Below, in pieces: positions 42,034-50,351 of a stretch of 64,000 bases of DNA (its first letter is position 1; each line of letters opens with the position of its first letter). Origin of the DNA: Trebonia sp963767685 (lineage in GTDB: Bacteria; Actinomycetota; Actinomycetes; Streptosporangiales; Streptosporangiaceae); NCBI GenBank assembly GCA_963767685.1, contig CAVYEZ010000013.1:124001-188000 (forward strand), given 5' to 3'. The position numbers were made by a program, and so were the translations under genes. The notes below the pieces were generated by a model. It searched no databases and was not told the DNA's origin. It was given only the letters and a program-made list of their open reading frames with translations.

Positions 42034-42753
42034 GCGCGCGGCCTCGGCGCGGGCGCCCGCCACGATCGCGACCGCCTGCGCGGTAACGTCCGTGATGATT
42101 ACGGCGATCCGGGGATCGGCCGCGTACCTGCGGATCAGGGCGGGGGAGTTCACCGTCCACAGCAGGCACGGCAGTCCCGCCGCGGCTGCCCGGCGCACCA
42201 CGCCGAGCCCGGCGAGCCGGTAGTGCGGCGCCAGGTAGTCGGCCCTGACCCGGCGCGCGAGGTCGACGGGGAACAACTCGCGCAGCCGGGCGGGCAGGTT
42301 GACCAGCGGCCCGTGGTCGCCGATCAGCAGGCCGGTCTTGACCTCGGGAAAGGCGTCCTTCGCCTGCGCCACCACGGCGGGCAGGAAGGACGTTACGACC
42401 GTCGCGGCGGGATCGAAGCCCGCCCGCAGCACGGCCATCACGTTCGCGACGTACCCGTCCTCCTTGAGCTCCACGTCGAGCCGGATCCGCCCGGCGCACG
42501 TCCGCAGCACCTCGGTGAGCAGCGGCGGACTGATCCCGGCGGCGGCCTCGATCTCGGCCCGGGTGAGCGCGCCCACGGGCACGCCGCCGACGGCAGGGTC
42601 GTGGAAGGCGATCAGCTCGCCGTCACTGGTCCGGCGGACATCGAACTCGATCATGTCGGCGCCCACGTCGATCGCGTTCGTGAAGGCCGCGATGGTGTTC
42701 TCGGCGGCCCCGGCCGCGACTCCCCGGTGCGCGGCGATCATGGCTTTGCTCAT
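42031..42753 (-). CDS. Glycerophosphodiester phosphodiesterase
   Basis: A 240-residue cytoplasmic GDPD that splits glycerophosphodiesters into an alcohol and glycerol 3-phosphate. Catalytic and metal residues are His9-Arg10 (AAHRG), Glu18-Asn19 (AENTIAAF), Glu36/Asp38 (IEFDVRRTSDG) and His51 (AFHDP); a further acidic ligand is in RLDVELKE. No signal peptide. Its product could feed the GlpD enzyme encoded at 14.5 kb, although the genes are not linked. The stop TAA at 42031 abuts the convergent hydrolase gene. Confidence 0.92.
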   Translation of the reverse strand: MSKAMIAAHRGVAAGAAENTIAAFTNAIDVGADMIEFDVRRTSDGELIAFHDPAVGGVPVGALTRAEIEAAAGISPPLLTEVLRTCAGRIRLDVELKEDGYVANVMAVLRAGFDPAATVVTSFLPAVVAQAKDAFPEVKTGLLIGDHGPLVNLPARLRELFPVDLARRVRADYLAPHYRLAGLGVVRRAAAAGLPCLLWTVNSPALIRRYAADPRIAVIITDVTAQAVAIVAGARAEAAR

Positions 42754-42985
42754 AAACCGAAGTATGCCCTGGTCAGGTGATATCTCGGCCACGCGGGGGC
42801 GAACGCGCGGCCACGCCCGCGCTGCCAGGGAGAACACCAGTCATCCCGAACGGGTTCGTGGTTCCCGCTCTCCCCGCCGCTAGCTCCCCGGGCGGGCGCG
42901 GCGATAATAAGCTGCTCTGACCAGTTCCGTACGGGATGCGGCGGCGCCCGGCGCCGCGTGCGGCTTCCCATCGTGAGGTAATGAC

Positions 42986-44728
42986 ATGACCCAGGACAGC
43001 CACGCGCTCGACCCCGCCCAGATCGCGGCGTTTTACCAGGTCGCCAGCGCCCGACGGGACATCAGGAACGGCTTCAGGCCCGACCCGGTCGACGACGACG
43101 CGCTGACCAGGATCCTCGCCGCCGCGCACCAGGCGCCGAGCGTCGGGCTGAGCCAGCCGTGGGATTTCCTCATCCTTCGCGACCGGGAGGTCCGCGAGCG
43201 GGTGCGGCACCTCGCGCTGGCGCAACGGGACGACTTCGCGGCCAGCCTGCCCTGGGCGCGGGCGCTCGCCTTCCGCCGGCTCAAGGTCGAGGCCATCATC
43301 GAGAGCCCGGTCAACGTCGTCGTCACTTGCGACGCCACGCGCGGCGGCAGGCACGTGCTCGGACGGCACGCGCAGCCGCAGGTGGCCGAGTACTCGGCCG
43401 TGTGCGCGGTGCAGAACCTGTGGCTGGCGGCCCGGGCCGAGGGCCTCGGGGTCGGCTGGGTGAGCTTCTTCGACGAGCGGGAACTTGCCGCCGCCCTCGG
43501 CCTGCCCGCGCACGTCACGGTGGTGGCCTACCTGTGCGTCGGCCACGTCGCCGAGTTCCCCCCCGCACCGGAACTGGTCATGTCGGGCTGGGCCCGGCAG
43601 CGGCCGCTCGCGTGGGCCGTGCACGAAGGCCGGTGGGGCCAGCGCGGCCTGCCCGGCGCGGAACCCGCCAGCCTGCTGACCGACACGGTCGCCGCCATCC
43701 GCCCGCCGGACGGAGCGGCCGCCGACGCCGCGCGCGAGCGCCAGGCGCAGCTCACCAAGCCGCCCGGCTCGCTCGGGTTCCTCGAGGACCTCTCCGTGCG
43801 GCTGGCCGGGATCACGGGGGAGTGCCCGCCCCCGGTGCCCGAGCCCGCCGCGGTCGCCGTGTTCGCCGGGGACCACGGCGTGCACGCGCAGGGCGTCACC
43901 CCGTGGCCGCAGGAGGTCACCGCCCAGATGGTGGCGAACTTCTTGGCGTCCACCGCGGTCGTCAACGTGATCGCCGCGCAGGTGGGCGCGGAGGTCTGCG
44001 TAGTTGACGTCGGGGTCGCCGCCGACCTGCCGGCCGCTCCGGGACTGCTGCCGCGCAAGGTGCGCCGCGGTACCGCCGACATGACCGAGTCGCCCGCCAT
44101 GACCAGGGAAGAGGCCCGGCAGGCGGTCGAGGTCGGCATCGAGACCGCCAGGGACCTGGTCACCGCGGGCAGCAACTGCCTGATCACCGGGGACATGGGC
44201 ATCGCGAACACCACCGCGTCGGCCGCCCTCATCGCCGCCTTCACCGGGACCGACCCGCTGGAGGTGACCGGCCGGGGCACCGGCGTCGACGACCAGACGT
44301 GGGCGCACAAGGTGGACGTGATCCGCCGTGCCCTGGACCGGCACCGGCCGGACCCCGGCGATCCCCTGGGCGTGCTCGCCGCGGTCGGCGGCCTCGAGCA
44401 CGCCGCGCTCGCGGGCTACATGCTCGGGGCCGCGGCGCTGCGCGTTCCCGTCGTGCTCGACGGGGTGATCGCGGGCGCCGCGGCGCTCGCCGCCGTCGCG
44501 TTCTGCCCCGACGCCGCGGGTTACCTGATCGCGGGGCACCGCTCCACCGAGCCGGGCGCCAGCCGGGCCCTGGCGGCGCTCGGCCTGCGCCCGGTACTCG
44601 ACCTCGACCTGCGCCTCGGCGAGGGCTCCGGCGCCGTCCTCGCCCTGCCGGTCGTCCAGTCGGCCGCCCGCGTGCTGCGTGACGTCGCGACGTTCGACAG
44701 CGCCGGCGTGTCCGGCACCAAGGACTGA
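42986..44728 (+). CDS. Fused BluB (DMB synthase) and CobT (phosphoribosyltransferase)
   Basis: A 580-residue bifunctional protein for the lower ligand of cobalamin. Residues 1-220 are BluB, an FMN-dependent nitroreductase-fold enzyme that makes 5,6-dimethylbenzimidazole (RRDIRNGFRPDPV, HQAPSVGLSQPWDF, GVGWVSFFDERELAAALGLP). Residues 230-575 are CobT, which attaches the base to nicotinate mononucleotide (LTKPPGSLGFLEDLS, VAVFAGDHGVHAQGVTPWP, GDMGIANTTASAAL, GRGTGVDD, catalytic Glu546 in LRLGEGSGAVLAL). The order matches two consecutive pathway steps. No other cobalamin genes and no B12 riboswitch were found nearby. ATG 42986 sits behind GTGAGGTAATGAC. Confidence 0.94.
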   Translation: MTQDSHALDPAQIAAFYQVASARRDIRNGFRPDPVDDDALTRILAAAHQAPSVGLSQPWDFLILRDREVRERVRHLALAQRDDFAASLPWARALAFRRLKVEAIIESPVNVVVTCDATRGGRHVLGRHAQPQVAEYSAVCAVQNLWLAARAEGLGVGWVSFFDERELAAALGLPAHVTVVAYLCVGHVAEFPPAPELVMSGWARQRPLAWAVHEGRWGQRGLPGAEPASLLTDTVAAIRPPDGAAADAARERQAQLTKPPGSLGFLEDLSVRLAGITGECPPPVPEPAAVAVFAGDHGVHAQGVTPWPQEVTAQMVANFLASTAVVNVIAAQVGAEVCVVDVGVAADLPAAPGLLPRKVRRGTADMTESPAMTREEARQAVEVGIETARDLVTAGSNCLITGDMGIANTTASAALIAAFTGTDPLEVTGRGTGVDDQTWAHKVDVIRRALDRHRPDPGDPLGVLAAVGGLEHAALAGYMLGAAALRVPVVLDGVIAGAAALAAVAFCPDAAGYLIAGHRSTEPGASRALAALGLRPVLDLDLRLGEGSGAVLALPVVQSAARVLRDVATFDSAGVSGTKD

Positions 44729-44845
44729 CCCGCCCCGCCGCGCCGGCGGGGCGCGCGGCACGACCGGCCGCGGCCCCCGCTAACCGGGAGCGCACGCCCC
44801 CCGTGATGCAGCGCGAGGCCCGGCTTGCCGAACTATCATGGGCTG

Positions 44846-45508
44846 GTGAGCCAGCATCGAGGCGCATCACGGAACGGCAAGTTGCCGGCCACGGCAGCCG
44901 AGCGGATACTGAACGCCGCGATGCGCGAGTTCGCGAAGCACGGCTTCGCCGGCGCCCGCGTGGAGCGCATCGTGAGCCGGGCGGACGTGAGCCCGCGGTC
45001 GCTTTACTACCACTTCGGCAGCAAGCGGGGCCTGTACGACGCCGTCCGCGAGCGGCTGAGCGCGCAGCACTTCGAGGACTTCGTGCGCGGAGTCACCGAC
45101 GAGCCACTGGTCGACCGGCTCCTCGCCAACATCGACGTCGCGATGACACCCCGCTGGCAGGCGTGGGCGCGGCTGCTGATGTGGGAGGCGCTCGACGGCG
45201 GCGCGGGCAGCGCGCCGTACCCCGAGGGCACGGTGCCGGGGGACCTGCTGGCCATCCGGGCCGCCCAGGAGCGCGGCGAGATCGACCCCGACCTGGACCC
45301 GCACATCCTGACCCTCTCGTTCATCGCCATCACGTTCTGGCCGACGATGTTCCCGCAGTCGACCAAGCGCCTCACCGAGGGCATGCCGAAGGACGAGCTG
45401 CTCGCGGCGCGCAAGGAGCTCGTCCGGGCGCTGGTGCGCGGGCTCGGCACCGACGCCGCGGTGGAGCTACCCGCCGCGGTCGCTTCTGGGGGCGAGCAGC
45501 CGGGTTAG
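44846..45508 (+). CDS. TetR-family regulator
   Basis: A 220-residue regulator with an N-terminal TetR HTH (TAAERILNAAMREFAKHGFA, then VERIVSRADVSPRSLYYHFG) and a helical ligand domain with TLSFIAITFWPTMFPQSTKR. GTG at 44846 is preferred, giving the usual short lead before the HTH; a TTG at 44825 is possible. It converges with a collapsed MFS exporter gene whose 3' end it overlaps, so the exporter may once have been its target. A TetR-like operator occurs in front of the Rieske oxygenase at 47357. Confidence 0.9.
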   Translation: MSQHRGASRNGKLPATAAERILNAAMREFAKHGFAGARVERIVSRADVSPRSLYYHFGSKRGLYDAVRERLSAQHFEDFVRGVTDEPLVDRLLANIDVAMTPRWQAWARLLMWEALDGGAGSAPYPEGTVPGDLLAIRAAQERGEIDPDLDPHILTLSFIAITFWPTMFPQSTKRLTEGMPKDELLAARKELVRALVRGLGTDAAVELPAAVASGGEQPG

Positions 45509-45873
45509 GCTCAGTGAGCCGAGCGCGAGCGCCACGTCGCAGAGGCAAGCCACGCGGAAGCCGCCGACGTAGCCCCCGGTCCCGGCGAAGAAGCCGAGGC
45601 TCACCAGGGCCAGGCCGACGGTTCCCGACATCTGCTGGACGGTGACGAGCACGCCGGTCGCGGCGCCGCCCTCCACGATCGGGATGGTCAGCAGCCCGGC
45701 GGCGAGAGTGAGCAGGCCCACGCCGGCCAGGTCGAGGCCGGGCCGGGTGGGCGATCGAACACGTTCATGAACATGCCGGGCAGCACGGCGGCGAGGACCA
45801 GCCACGTCCTGCGGCTGGTCCTCGTGCTGACCGGGGCGGCGACGGGGACGGGCGCCGCCTCCGACTGTGTCAT
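45467..45873 (-). pseudogene. DHA2-type MFS exporter collapsed by internal deletions
   Basis: Three separated pieces of a 14-segment exporter lie in correct order within 407 bp. From 45873: the N terminus with the first helix (TSRRTWLVLAAVLPGMFMNV). Then, in another frame, the mid-protein helix RPGLDLAGVGLLTLAAGLLT with PIVEGG. Then the penultimate loop/helix GVLVTVQQMSGTVGLALVSL and the final helix before RLLAPRSD. Intact relatives are around 480-500 residues, so over two-thirds is gone. The product cannot transport. Confidence 0.82.
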
Positions 45874-45921
45874 GTTGTCGCTGAGCCGACTGTGCTGTTG
45901 CTGATGCGGGAATCAGGCAGG

Positions 45922-47259
45922 TCAGTCCACCATGTCGGTGATCTGGATGCCGGTGGTAGCGGTCGAGGACTCACGGACCACCGGGTCTTCTTCCGTGCCG
46001 AGCGTCCGCCAGTCCTCGCCGGGCTCGAGGATCTTCTCGGCGCCCCGGATGACGGTGAAGTTGCCGTTGAGGGCCGGAGGCTCCTTGCCCTGCGCAAGCC
46101 CCTTGGCGGCCGACAGGAGAATGTGCCGCATCCGGGTGATCGCCTTGTCGGTGGAGCCGAGATGCTCCTGGGTGCGGTCGTAGATCGGGCCCATCGACTC
46201 GGTCACCATCAGGTCCTGGCTGACGAAGTCGTCGACGCCGCTGAAGATGCCCCGCTTCTCCCGGACCTCCTGGGAGAGCTGGTAGTCGTTCTCCGCCGTG
46301 TAAAGGCGCGGGGTGATCCCGTTACGGGGGTTGGTGACCGGCGTGGAGAACGGGGCGAGCGCGAAGAGGTTCGTGCCGCCGTAGTTCCGCGGATTGCGCC
46401 ACGCCTTGGGCGCCGAGAAGTAGCGCCAGCAGTTCTCGTCGTCGATCGGGACGAACATGCCGCAGCCCACGCTGAACGGGATCGACGCGACCATCGTCGC
46501 GTACGGCAGCGCGTACGCGGTCACGCGCACGTGGGTGTTGCCGTTCGGGGTGGTGCGGATGCCCGCGTAGCGGTAGCCGAACCAGGTGTCGTCGACCTCC
46601 AGGCGGGGGGCGCGGTCGTGCCGCCAGAACTTCCACGACATCGCGTTGGACGGGTAGCCGGGCTTGTCCGACCCGTCGTCAGGCAGATCGTCGATCCCGT
46701 CCCACTGGTGCAGGTGAGAGATGTGCGACGTGTCGATGTTGCCTTCCATCGCCTGCACCCAGTTGCAGGCCGAGTGCTGCTTCGACGCCATGGCCTCACC
46801 GTCGGCCAGGCCTTCGGTGCCGAAGTCCCTGAACGGCGTCATGGTCTCGCGGGGGCCCATGTAGGTCCAGACGATGCCGCCGGACTCGTGGGTCGGGTAG
46901 GACTTCATCCGGACCTTCTCGCAGAACGGGACCGGCTCGCTGGGCATGTCCACGCAGTTGCCGTCGACGTCGAACGCCCACCCGTGGTACACGCAGCGCA
47001 GCGCGGCGTCCTCGTTGCGGCCGAAGTACAGCGACGCGCCCCGGTGCGGGCAGTTCTCCTGCACCAGGCCCGCGCGCCCGCGCGTGTCCCTGAAGGCCAC
47101 CAGGTTCTCCCCGAGCAGCCGCACCCGCGCCGGGGGACTGCCGGGCTCCGGGACCTCCGCCGTCAGGCAGGCCGGCGTCCAGTACCGGCGCAGCAGCTCG
47201 CCCATCAGCGTCCCCGGGCCCACCCGGGTCAAGATCTCGTTGTCTTCCGCCTTAAGCAC
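45922..47259 (-). CDS. Rieske non-haem iron oxygenase, large subunit (phthalate dioxygenase-like)
   Basis: A 445-residue oxygenase component that hydroxylates or O-demethylates an aromatic substrate with electrons from a separate reductase, which is not encoded here. The Rieske [2Fe-2S] ligands are Cys70/His72 (ENCPHRGASL) and Cys89/His92 (RCVYHGWAF). The mononuclear iron motif is NIDTSHISHLH with Asp176, His179 and His184. GTG 47259 is chosen as start because AAGGAGG lies 8 bases upstream and homologues begin at the matching ..KAEDNEILTRVGPGT; the frame is open to 47337. It lies about 200 bp downstream of a branched-chain-type ABC importer on the same strand, which may import its substrate. 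Confidence 0.92.
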   Translation of the reverse strand: MLKAEDNEILTRVGPGTLMGELLRRYWTPACLTAEVPEPGSPPARVRLLGENLVAFRDTRGRAGLVQENCPHRGASLYFGRNEDAALRCVYHGWAFDVDGNCVDMPSEPVPFCEKVRMKSYPTHESGGIVWTYMGPRETMTPFRDFGTEGLADGEAMASKQHSACNWVQAMEGNIDTSHISHLHQWDGIDDLPDDGSDKPGYPSNAMSWKFWRHDRAPRLEVDDTWFGYRYAGIRTTPNGNTHVRVTAYALPYATMVASIPFSVGCGMFVPIDDENCWRYFSAPKAWRNPRNYGGTNLFALAPFSTPVTNPRNGITPRLYTAENDYQLSQEVREKRGIFSGVDDFVSQDLMVTESMGPIYDRTQEHLGSTDKAITRMRHILLSAAKGLAQGKEPPALNGNFTVIRGAEKILEPGEDWRTLGTEEDPVVRESSTATTGIQITDMVD

Positions 47260-47356
47260 GCCTCGTGCCTCCTTCGGATGATTCAGGTGATCGGTCAGGC
47301 CGGGCGTACCGGTTATGCTCACCGTCTCACCGGGCAATGACGGTTGTCAATTATTA

Positions 47357-47370
47357 AGTAAACACTTACT
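47357..47370. promoter_or_regulatory. TetR-like inverted repeat upstream of the Rieske gene
   Basis: AGTAA-ACAC-TTACT forms an exact 5-bp inverted repeat in a locally AT-rich promoter-like segment (47345-47395), about 98 bp upstream of the oxygenase start. Short AT-rich palindromes of this shape are typical TetR operators, and a TetR gene lies 2.4 kb away. Confidence 0.45.
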
Positions 47371-47457
47371 CCCAAGGTTTTCCATGATTAGTGCAAAGAG
47401 CGGAGGCAATGGCCGTAGATGTTAATAGCGGGGCGGGAGTCGCCTACAGGAGAGGCG

Positions 47458-48297
47458 TCACGGGACCCCGGGCGATTCGGCCTGCTGTATGCCGCGCAGG
47501 CCCGCGTAAACCGCCGATGAGCGGAAGGTCGCCACGTCGCCCGAGTACGCCAGCCGCCCTTCCACCATGGCCCACATGTGGCCGCTGATGGACGTGAGCA
47601 TGTCGAGGTCGTGCTCGACAACGACGACGGCCCGGTTCTTGCTGATGGCGGTGAGCGCCTCGGCGAGGACGGTCCGCTGGGCGGCGGACAGGCCGGACGC
47701 CGGCTCGTCCGCGAGCAGCACCTTGGGCTCGCTGACGAGCGCCCGGGCCAGTTCCGTCAGCCGCTGCGCCTCGAGGGTGAGCCCGTCCACGGTCCGCGCG
47801 CCGAGGTCGCCGATGCCGAGTCCCTCCAGGGCCGCCCAGGCGCGCTCGCGCGCGGGTGCCGCCTGCGGCCGCCGCAGCGCCCCGAGCATCCACTGGCCGG
47901 GATCGCTCAGGCAGGCGGCGGCCACGTTGTCAACGGCCGACCGGCCGTGGGCGAGGCGCACCGTCTGCCACGTCCGCGCCACGCCCGACCGGGCCCGGCG
48001 CATGGCGGACCACCCGGTAGCGTCCCTGCCGTTGATCCGCACGCTGCCCGAGTCGGCCCTGACCGAGCCCGCGAGGAGGTTGAACAGGGTTGACTTGCCG
48101 GCCCCGTTGAAGCCGCAGAGGCCGAACAGCCCCCGCGCCGGGACCTCAAGGGTCACCGAGTCGACCGCGAGCACCCCGCCGTAGCTCTTCGTGACGTCGT
48201 AGCACGCCAGCACGGCGTGGCCCGGTGACCCCGGCCCGGCGCCGGCCGGGCTCCCGGCCCCGGTGACCTCAGGCGGTGTTTCCCGCACCGTTCCCAC
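47458..48297 (-). CDS. Branched-chain-type ABC transporter ATPase, LivG-like, divergent signature
   Basis: A 279-residue ATPase of the HAAT import family. Walker A is GFNGAGKST (Phe replaces the usual Pro), Q loop GVARTWQTVRL, Walker B VLLADEPASGL with catalytic Glu, and H loop VVVEHDLDMLT. The ABC signature is poor: LTLEAQRLTELARAL instead of LSxGQ-type, lacking the glycine. It may rely on the partner LivF-like ATPase, which has an intact signature. The gene overlaps the 3' end of the LivM-like gene by 29 bp. Confidence 0.88.
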   Translation of the reverse strand: MGTVRETPPEVTGAGSPAGAGPGSPGHAVLACYDVTKSYGGVLAVDSVTLEVPARGLFGLCGFNGAGKSTLFNLLAGSVRADSGSVRINGRDATGWSAMRRARSGVARTWQTVRLAHGRSAVDNVAAACLSDPGQWMLGALRRPQAAPARERAWAALEGLGIGDLGARTVDGLTLEAQRLTELARALVSEPKVLLADEPASGLSAAQRTVLAEALTAISKNRAVVVVEHDLDMLTSISGHMWAMVEGRLAYSGDVATFRSSAVYAGLRGIQQAESPGVP

Positions 48298-49438
48298 CTC
48301 CTCGTGCGCGCAGCCGCCCGCGTGCCTTGAGCACGGGGCTCCAGGCCAGAAGCGACCCGGCCCACTGGTCCGTCCTGCGGCCGAGCAGCCGGTCTACCGC
48401 CCCCGCCACCCCGTCGGGCTCTACGAGCAGGATGACCAGCAGGGCGATTCCCTCGATGATGCCGATGTTCGTGCTGACGAACGACGTGCTCGTGGTGAGG
48501 TACTCGATGACGATGGCCCCGAGTATCGCGCCCGCGATGCTCTTGCGCCCGGGCACGAACACCATCAGCAGCAGCGTGATCTGGGCGGACTCGCTGAGCA
48601 CGTCGGGCGTGACCAGGCCCTGGGCGCTGGCGAGCACCGCGCCGCCGACGGCGGCGAGCACCGACCCGAGGACGAACACCTCGAGCCGGCGCTGCCTGAG
48701 GCTGACGCCGATGGACTCGCCGAGCCGCTCGTCTTCGGCCATCGCCATCAGCTGGAGGCCGATGCCGGAGCGGATGACGCGCAGCACGAGCCCGGCCGCG
48801 AGGCCGAGCAGCAACACGGAGAAGATCCCGGAGCGGACGAGCGTCGACTCGTAGTCCGGGCCGGTCAGGAACGGCAGCACGCCGTCGATGCCGGAGAACG
48901 ACCCGAGCCAGCTTGAGTCCGTCGCCAGCTGGTAGATGAACAAGGGCAGGAGCAGGGTCGCGAGCGCGAGCGCCAGGCCGGGTGCCCGCGTGACGACCGC
49001 CCCGATCAGCAGCGCGGCGACCGCGGCGAGGCCGATCACGGCCAGCAGGCTCTCCAGCGAGCTGAAGCCGTACTTCGTCTCAAGGACGCCCGTGCCGTAG
49101 GCGCCGACGCCCATGAACACGGACTGGCTGAAGGCCAGCTGGCGGCTGTAGCCGAGTTGCAGCACCATCCCGACGGTGACGATGGCGTAGCCGACCCCCG
49201 TGGTCACCGTGAGGCCGAGGTAGGAGCCGTTCATGGCGGCGAGGATGAGGCCGCCGACGACGGTGATGCCGATGACGGCGGCAAGCGGGACCGGGTCGCG
49301 GCGGCCGACCCGGTGCGCGGCGGCGGGCGGCCCCGCGGCCAGGCCCGCGGCGCCCGGGCCGGCCGTCGACTCGCCGGCCGCTGATTCGCCGGCCGCCGAC
49401 TTGACCGTGCCGCGGTCCGCGGCGTCCTGTTCGGTCAT
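48269..49438 (-). CDS. Branched-chain-type ABC permease, LivM-like
   Basis: A 389-residue inner-membrane permease with about nine or ten hydrophobic segments. LQLGYSRQLAFSQSVFMGVGAYG and GLVLRVIRSGIGLQLMAMAE, followed by ERLGESIGVSLRQRRLEVFV, are the LivM hallmarks. A hydrophilic Gly/Ala-rich N-terminal leader (about residues 10-45) precedes the first helix. ATG at 49438 has GGAGGGGGACCC upstream. It lies 12 bp after the LivH-like gene. Confidence 0.9.
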   Translation of the reverse strand: MTEQDAADRGTVKSAAGESAAGESTAGPGAAGLAAGPPAAAHRVGRRDPVPLAAVIGITVVGGLILAAMNGSYLGLTVTTGVGYAIVTVGMVLQLGYSRQLAFSQSVFMGVGAYGTGVLETKYGFSSLESLLAVIGLAAVAALLIGAVVTRAPGLALALATLLLPLFIYQLATDSSWLGSFSGIDGVLPFLTGPDYESTLVRSGIFSVLLLGLAAGLVLRVIRSGIGLQLMAMAEDERLGESIGVSLRQRRLEVFVLGSVLAAVGGAVLASAQGLVTPDVLSESAQITLLLMVFVPGRKSIAGAILGAIVIEYLTTSTSFVSTNIGIIEGIALLVILLVEPDGVAGAVDRLLGRRTDQWAGSLLAWSPVLKARGRLRARGGGNGAGNTA

Positions 49439-49450
49439 GGGTCCCCCTCC

Positions 49451-50335
49451 CTAGGCCGGTTCCGGGCCGAGCCCGAGAACCTCGGGCCGGAAGATGATGA
49501 TGGCGAAGAGGATGGCGTAGAGCAGGACGTCGTTGTAGCTGGTGCTGACGTAGCCGCCGAGCATGGCCTCGGCCACGCCGATCGCCAGCCCGGCCGCCAC
49601 GGCGCGGCCCGGCCTCCGGAACGCCGCGAACCCCGCGGCGACGACGCCGATCAGGCTGATCGTGGGGCCGCTCATGTACGTGTAGCCGGTGATCGGCGAC
49701 TCGACGATGCCGAAGAGGGCGGCGAGCATCGCGGTCCCGACGAAGATCCGCCGCCGGAACTTGGCGCTGTCGATGCCGACGATCCGCGAGCCGAGTACGC
49801 TCTCGCCGCAAGCGCTCGCCGCCCGCCCGGACACGGTGAAGCGCAGGTAGGCCCACAGGACGAGCCCGCTCACGATGGCGAGGGCGATGACCAGGACGCC
49901 GGCCCGCTGCACGTGGAAGTCGGCGATGGCCAGCGCGGGGCCCGGCCAGATCACCGGCGCGCCGTACACGTCCGTGCCGAACATGGCCCTGGCCGCGCCC
50001 TCGAGCACGAGCGAGAGCCCGAAGGTGTAGAAGAACACGCTCACGATGCCGTGCGCTCCCGCGCCCCGGTCGAACGCGAAGTGCAGCACGACCCGGTCGA
50101 AGAGCCAGGCGGCCAGCCCGACGCCCGCCAGCGACACCACGATGCCGACGATGAACGGCAGGCCGGCCGTCTGGGCCAGCCACGCCGTGCCGATGGCGCC
50201 GAACATGGCGAAGTCGCCCACCGCCAGGTTCAGCACGTTGCCGACGCGGAACCACACCGCGAGGCAGGCGCCGAAGATCCCGTAGATGGCGCCGGACGTG
50301 AGCCCGGCGGCGAGCAGGTTGAGGAACTCGCTCAC
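49451..50335 (-). CDS. Branched-chain-type ABC permease, LivH-like
   Basis: A 294-residue permease; SEFLNLLAAGLTSGAIYGIFG at the N terminus, RVGNVLNLAVGDFAMFGAIG and SGRAASACGESVLGSRIVGI, FRRRIFVGTAMLAALFGIVE are LivH family blocks. GTG 50335 is selected because GGGAGGGGCC precedes it and the hydrophobic segment starts immediately; a longer frame to 50443 lacks similarity. It lies 16 bp after the LivF-like gene in the importer operon. Confidence 0.9.
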   Translation of the reverse strand: MSEFLNLLAAGLTSGAIYGIFGACLAVWFRVGNVLNLAVGDFAMFGAIGTAWLAQTAGLPFIVGIVVSLAGVGLAAWLFDRVVLHFAFDRGAGAHGIVSVFFYTFGLSLVLEGAARAMFGTDVYGAPVIWPGPALAIADFHVQRAGVLVIALAIVSGLVLWAYLRFTVSGRAASACGESVLGSRIVGIDSAKFRRRIFVGTAMLAALFGIVESPITGYTYMSGPTISLIGVVAAGFAAFRRPGRAVAAGLAIGVAEAMLGGYVSTSYNDVLLYAILFAIIIFRPEVLGLGPEPA

Positions 50336-50351
50336 GGCCCCTCCCGGTCGT

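Noticed and set aside
42754..42985. Cobalamin riboswitch upstream of the BluB-CobT gene
   Set aside because: I searched for the B12-box type core and its surrounding helices; the region has only GC-rich inverted repeats such as GCGGCGCC-C-GGCGCCGC.
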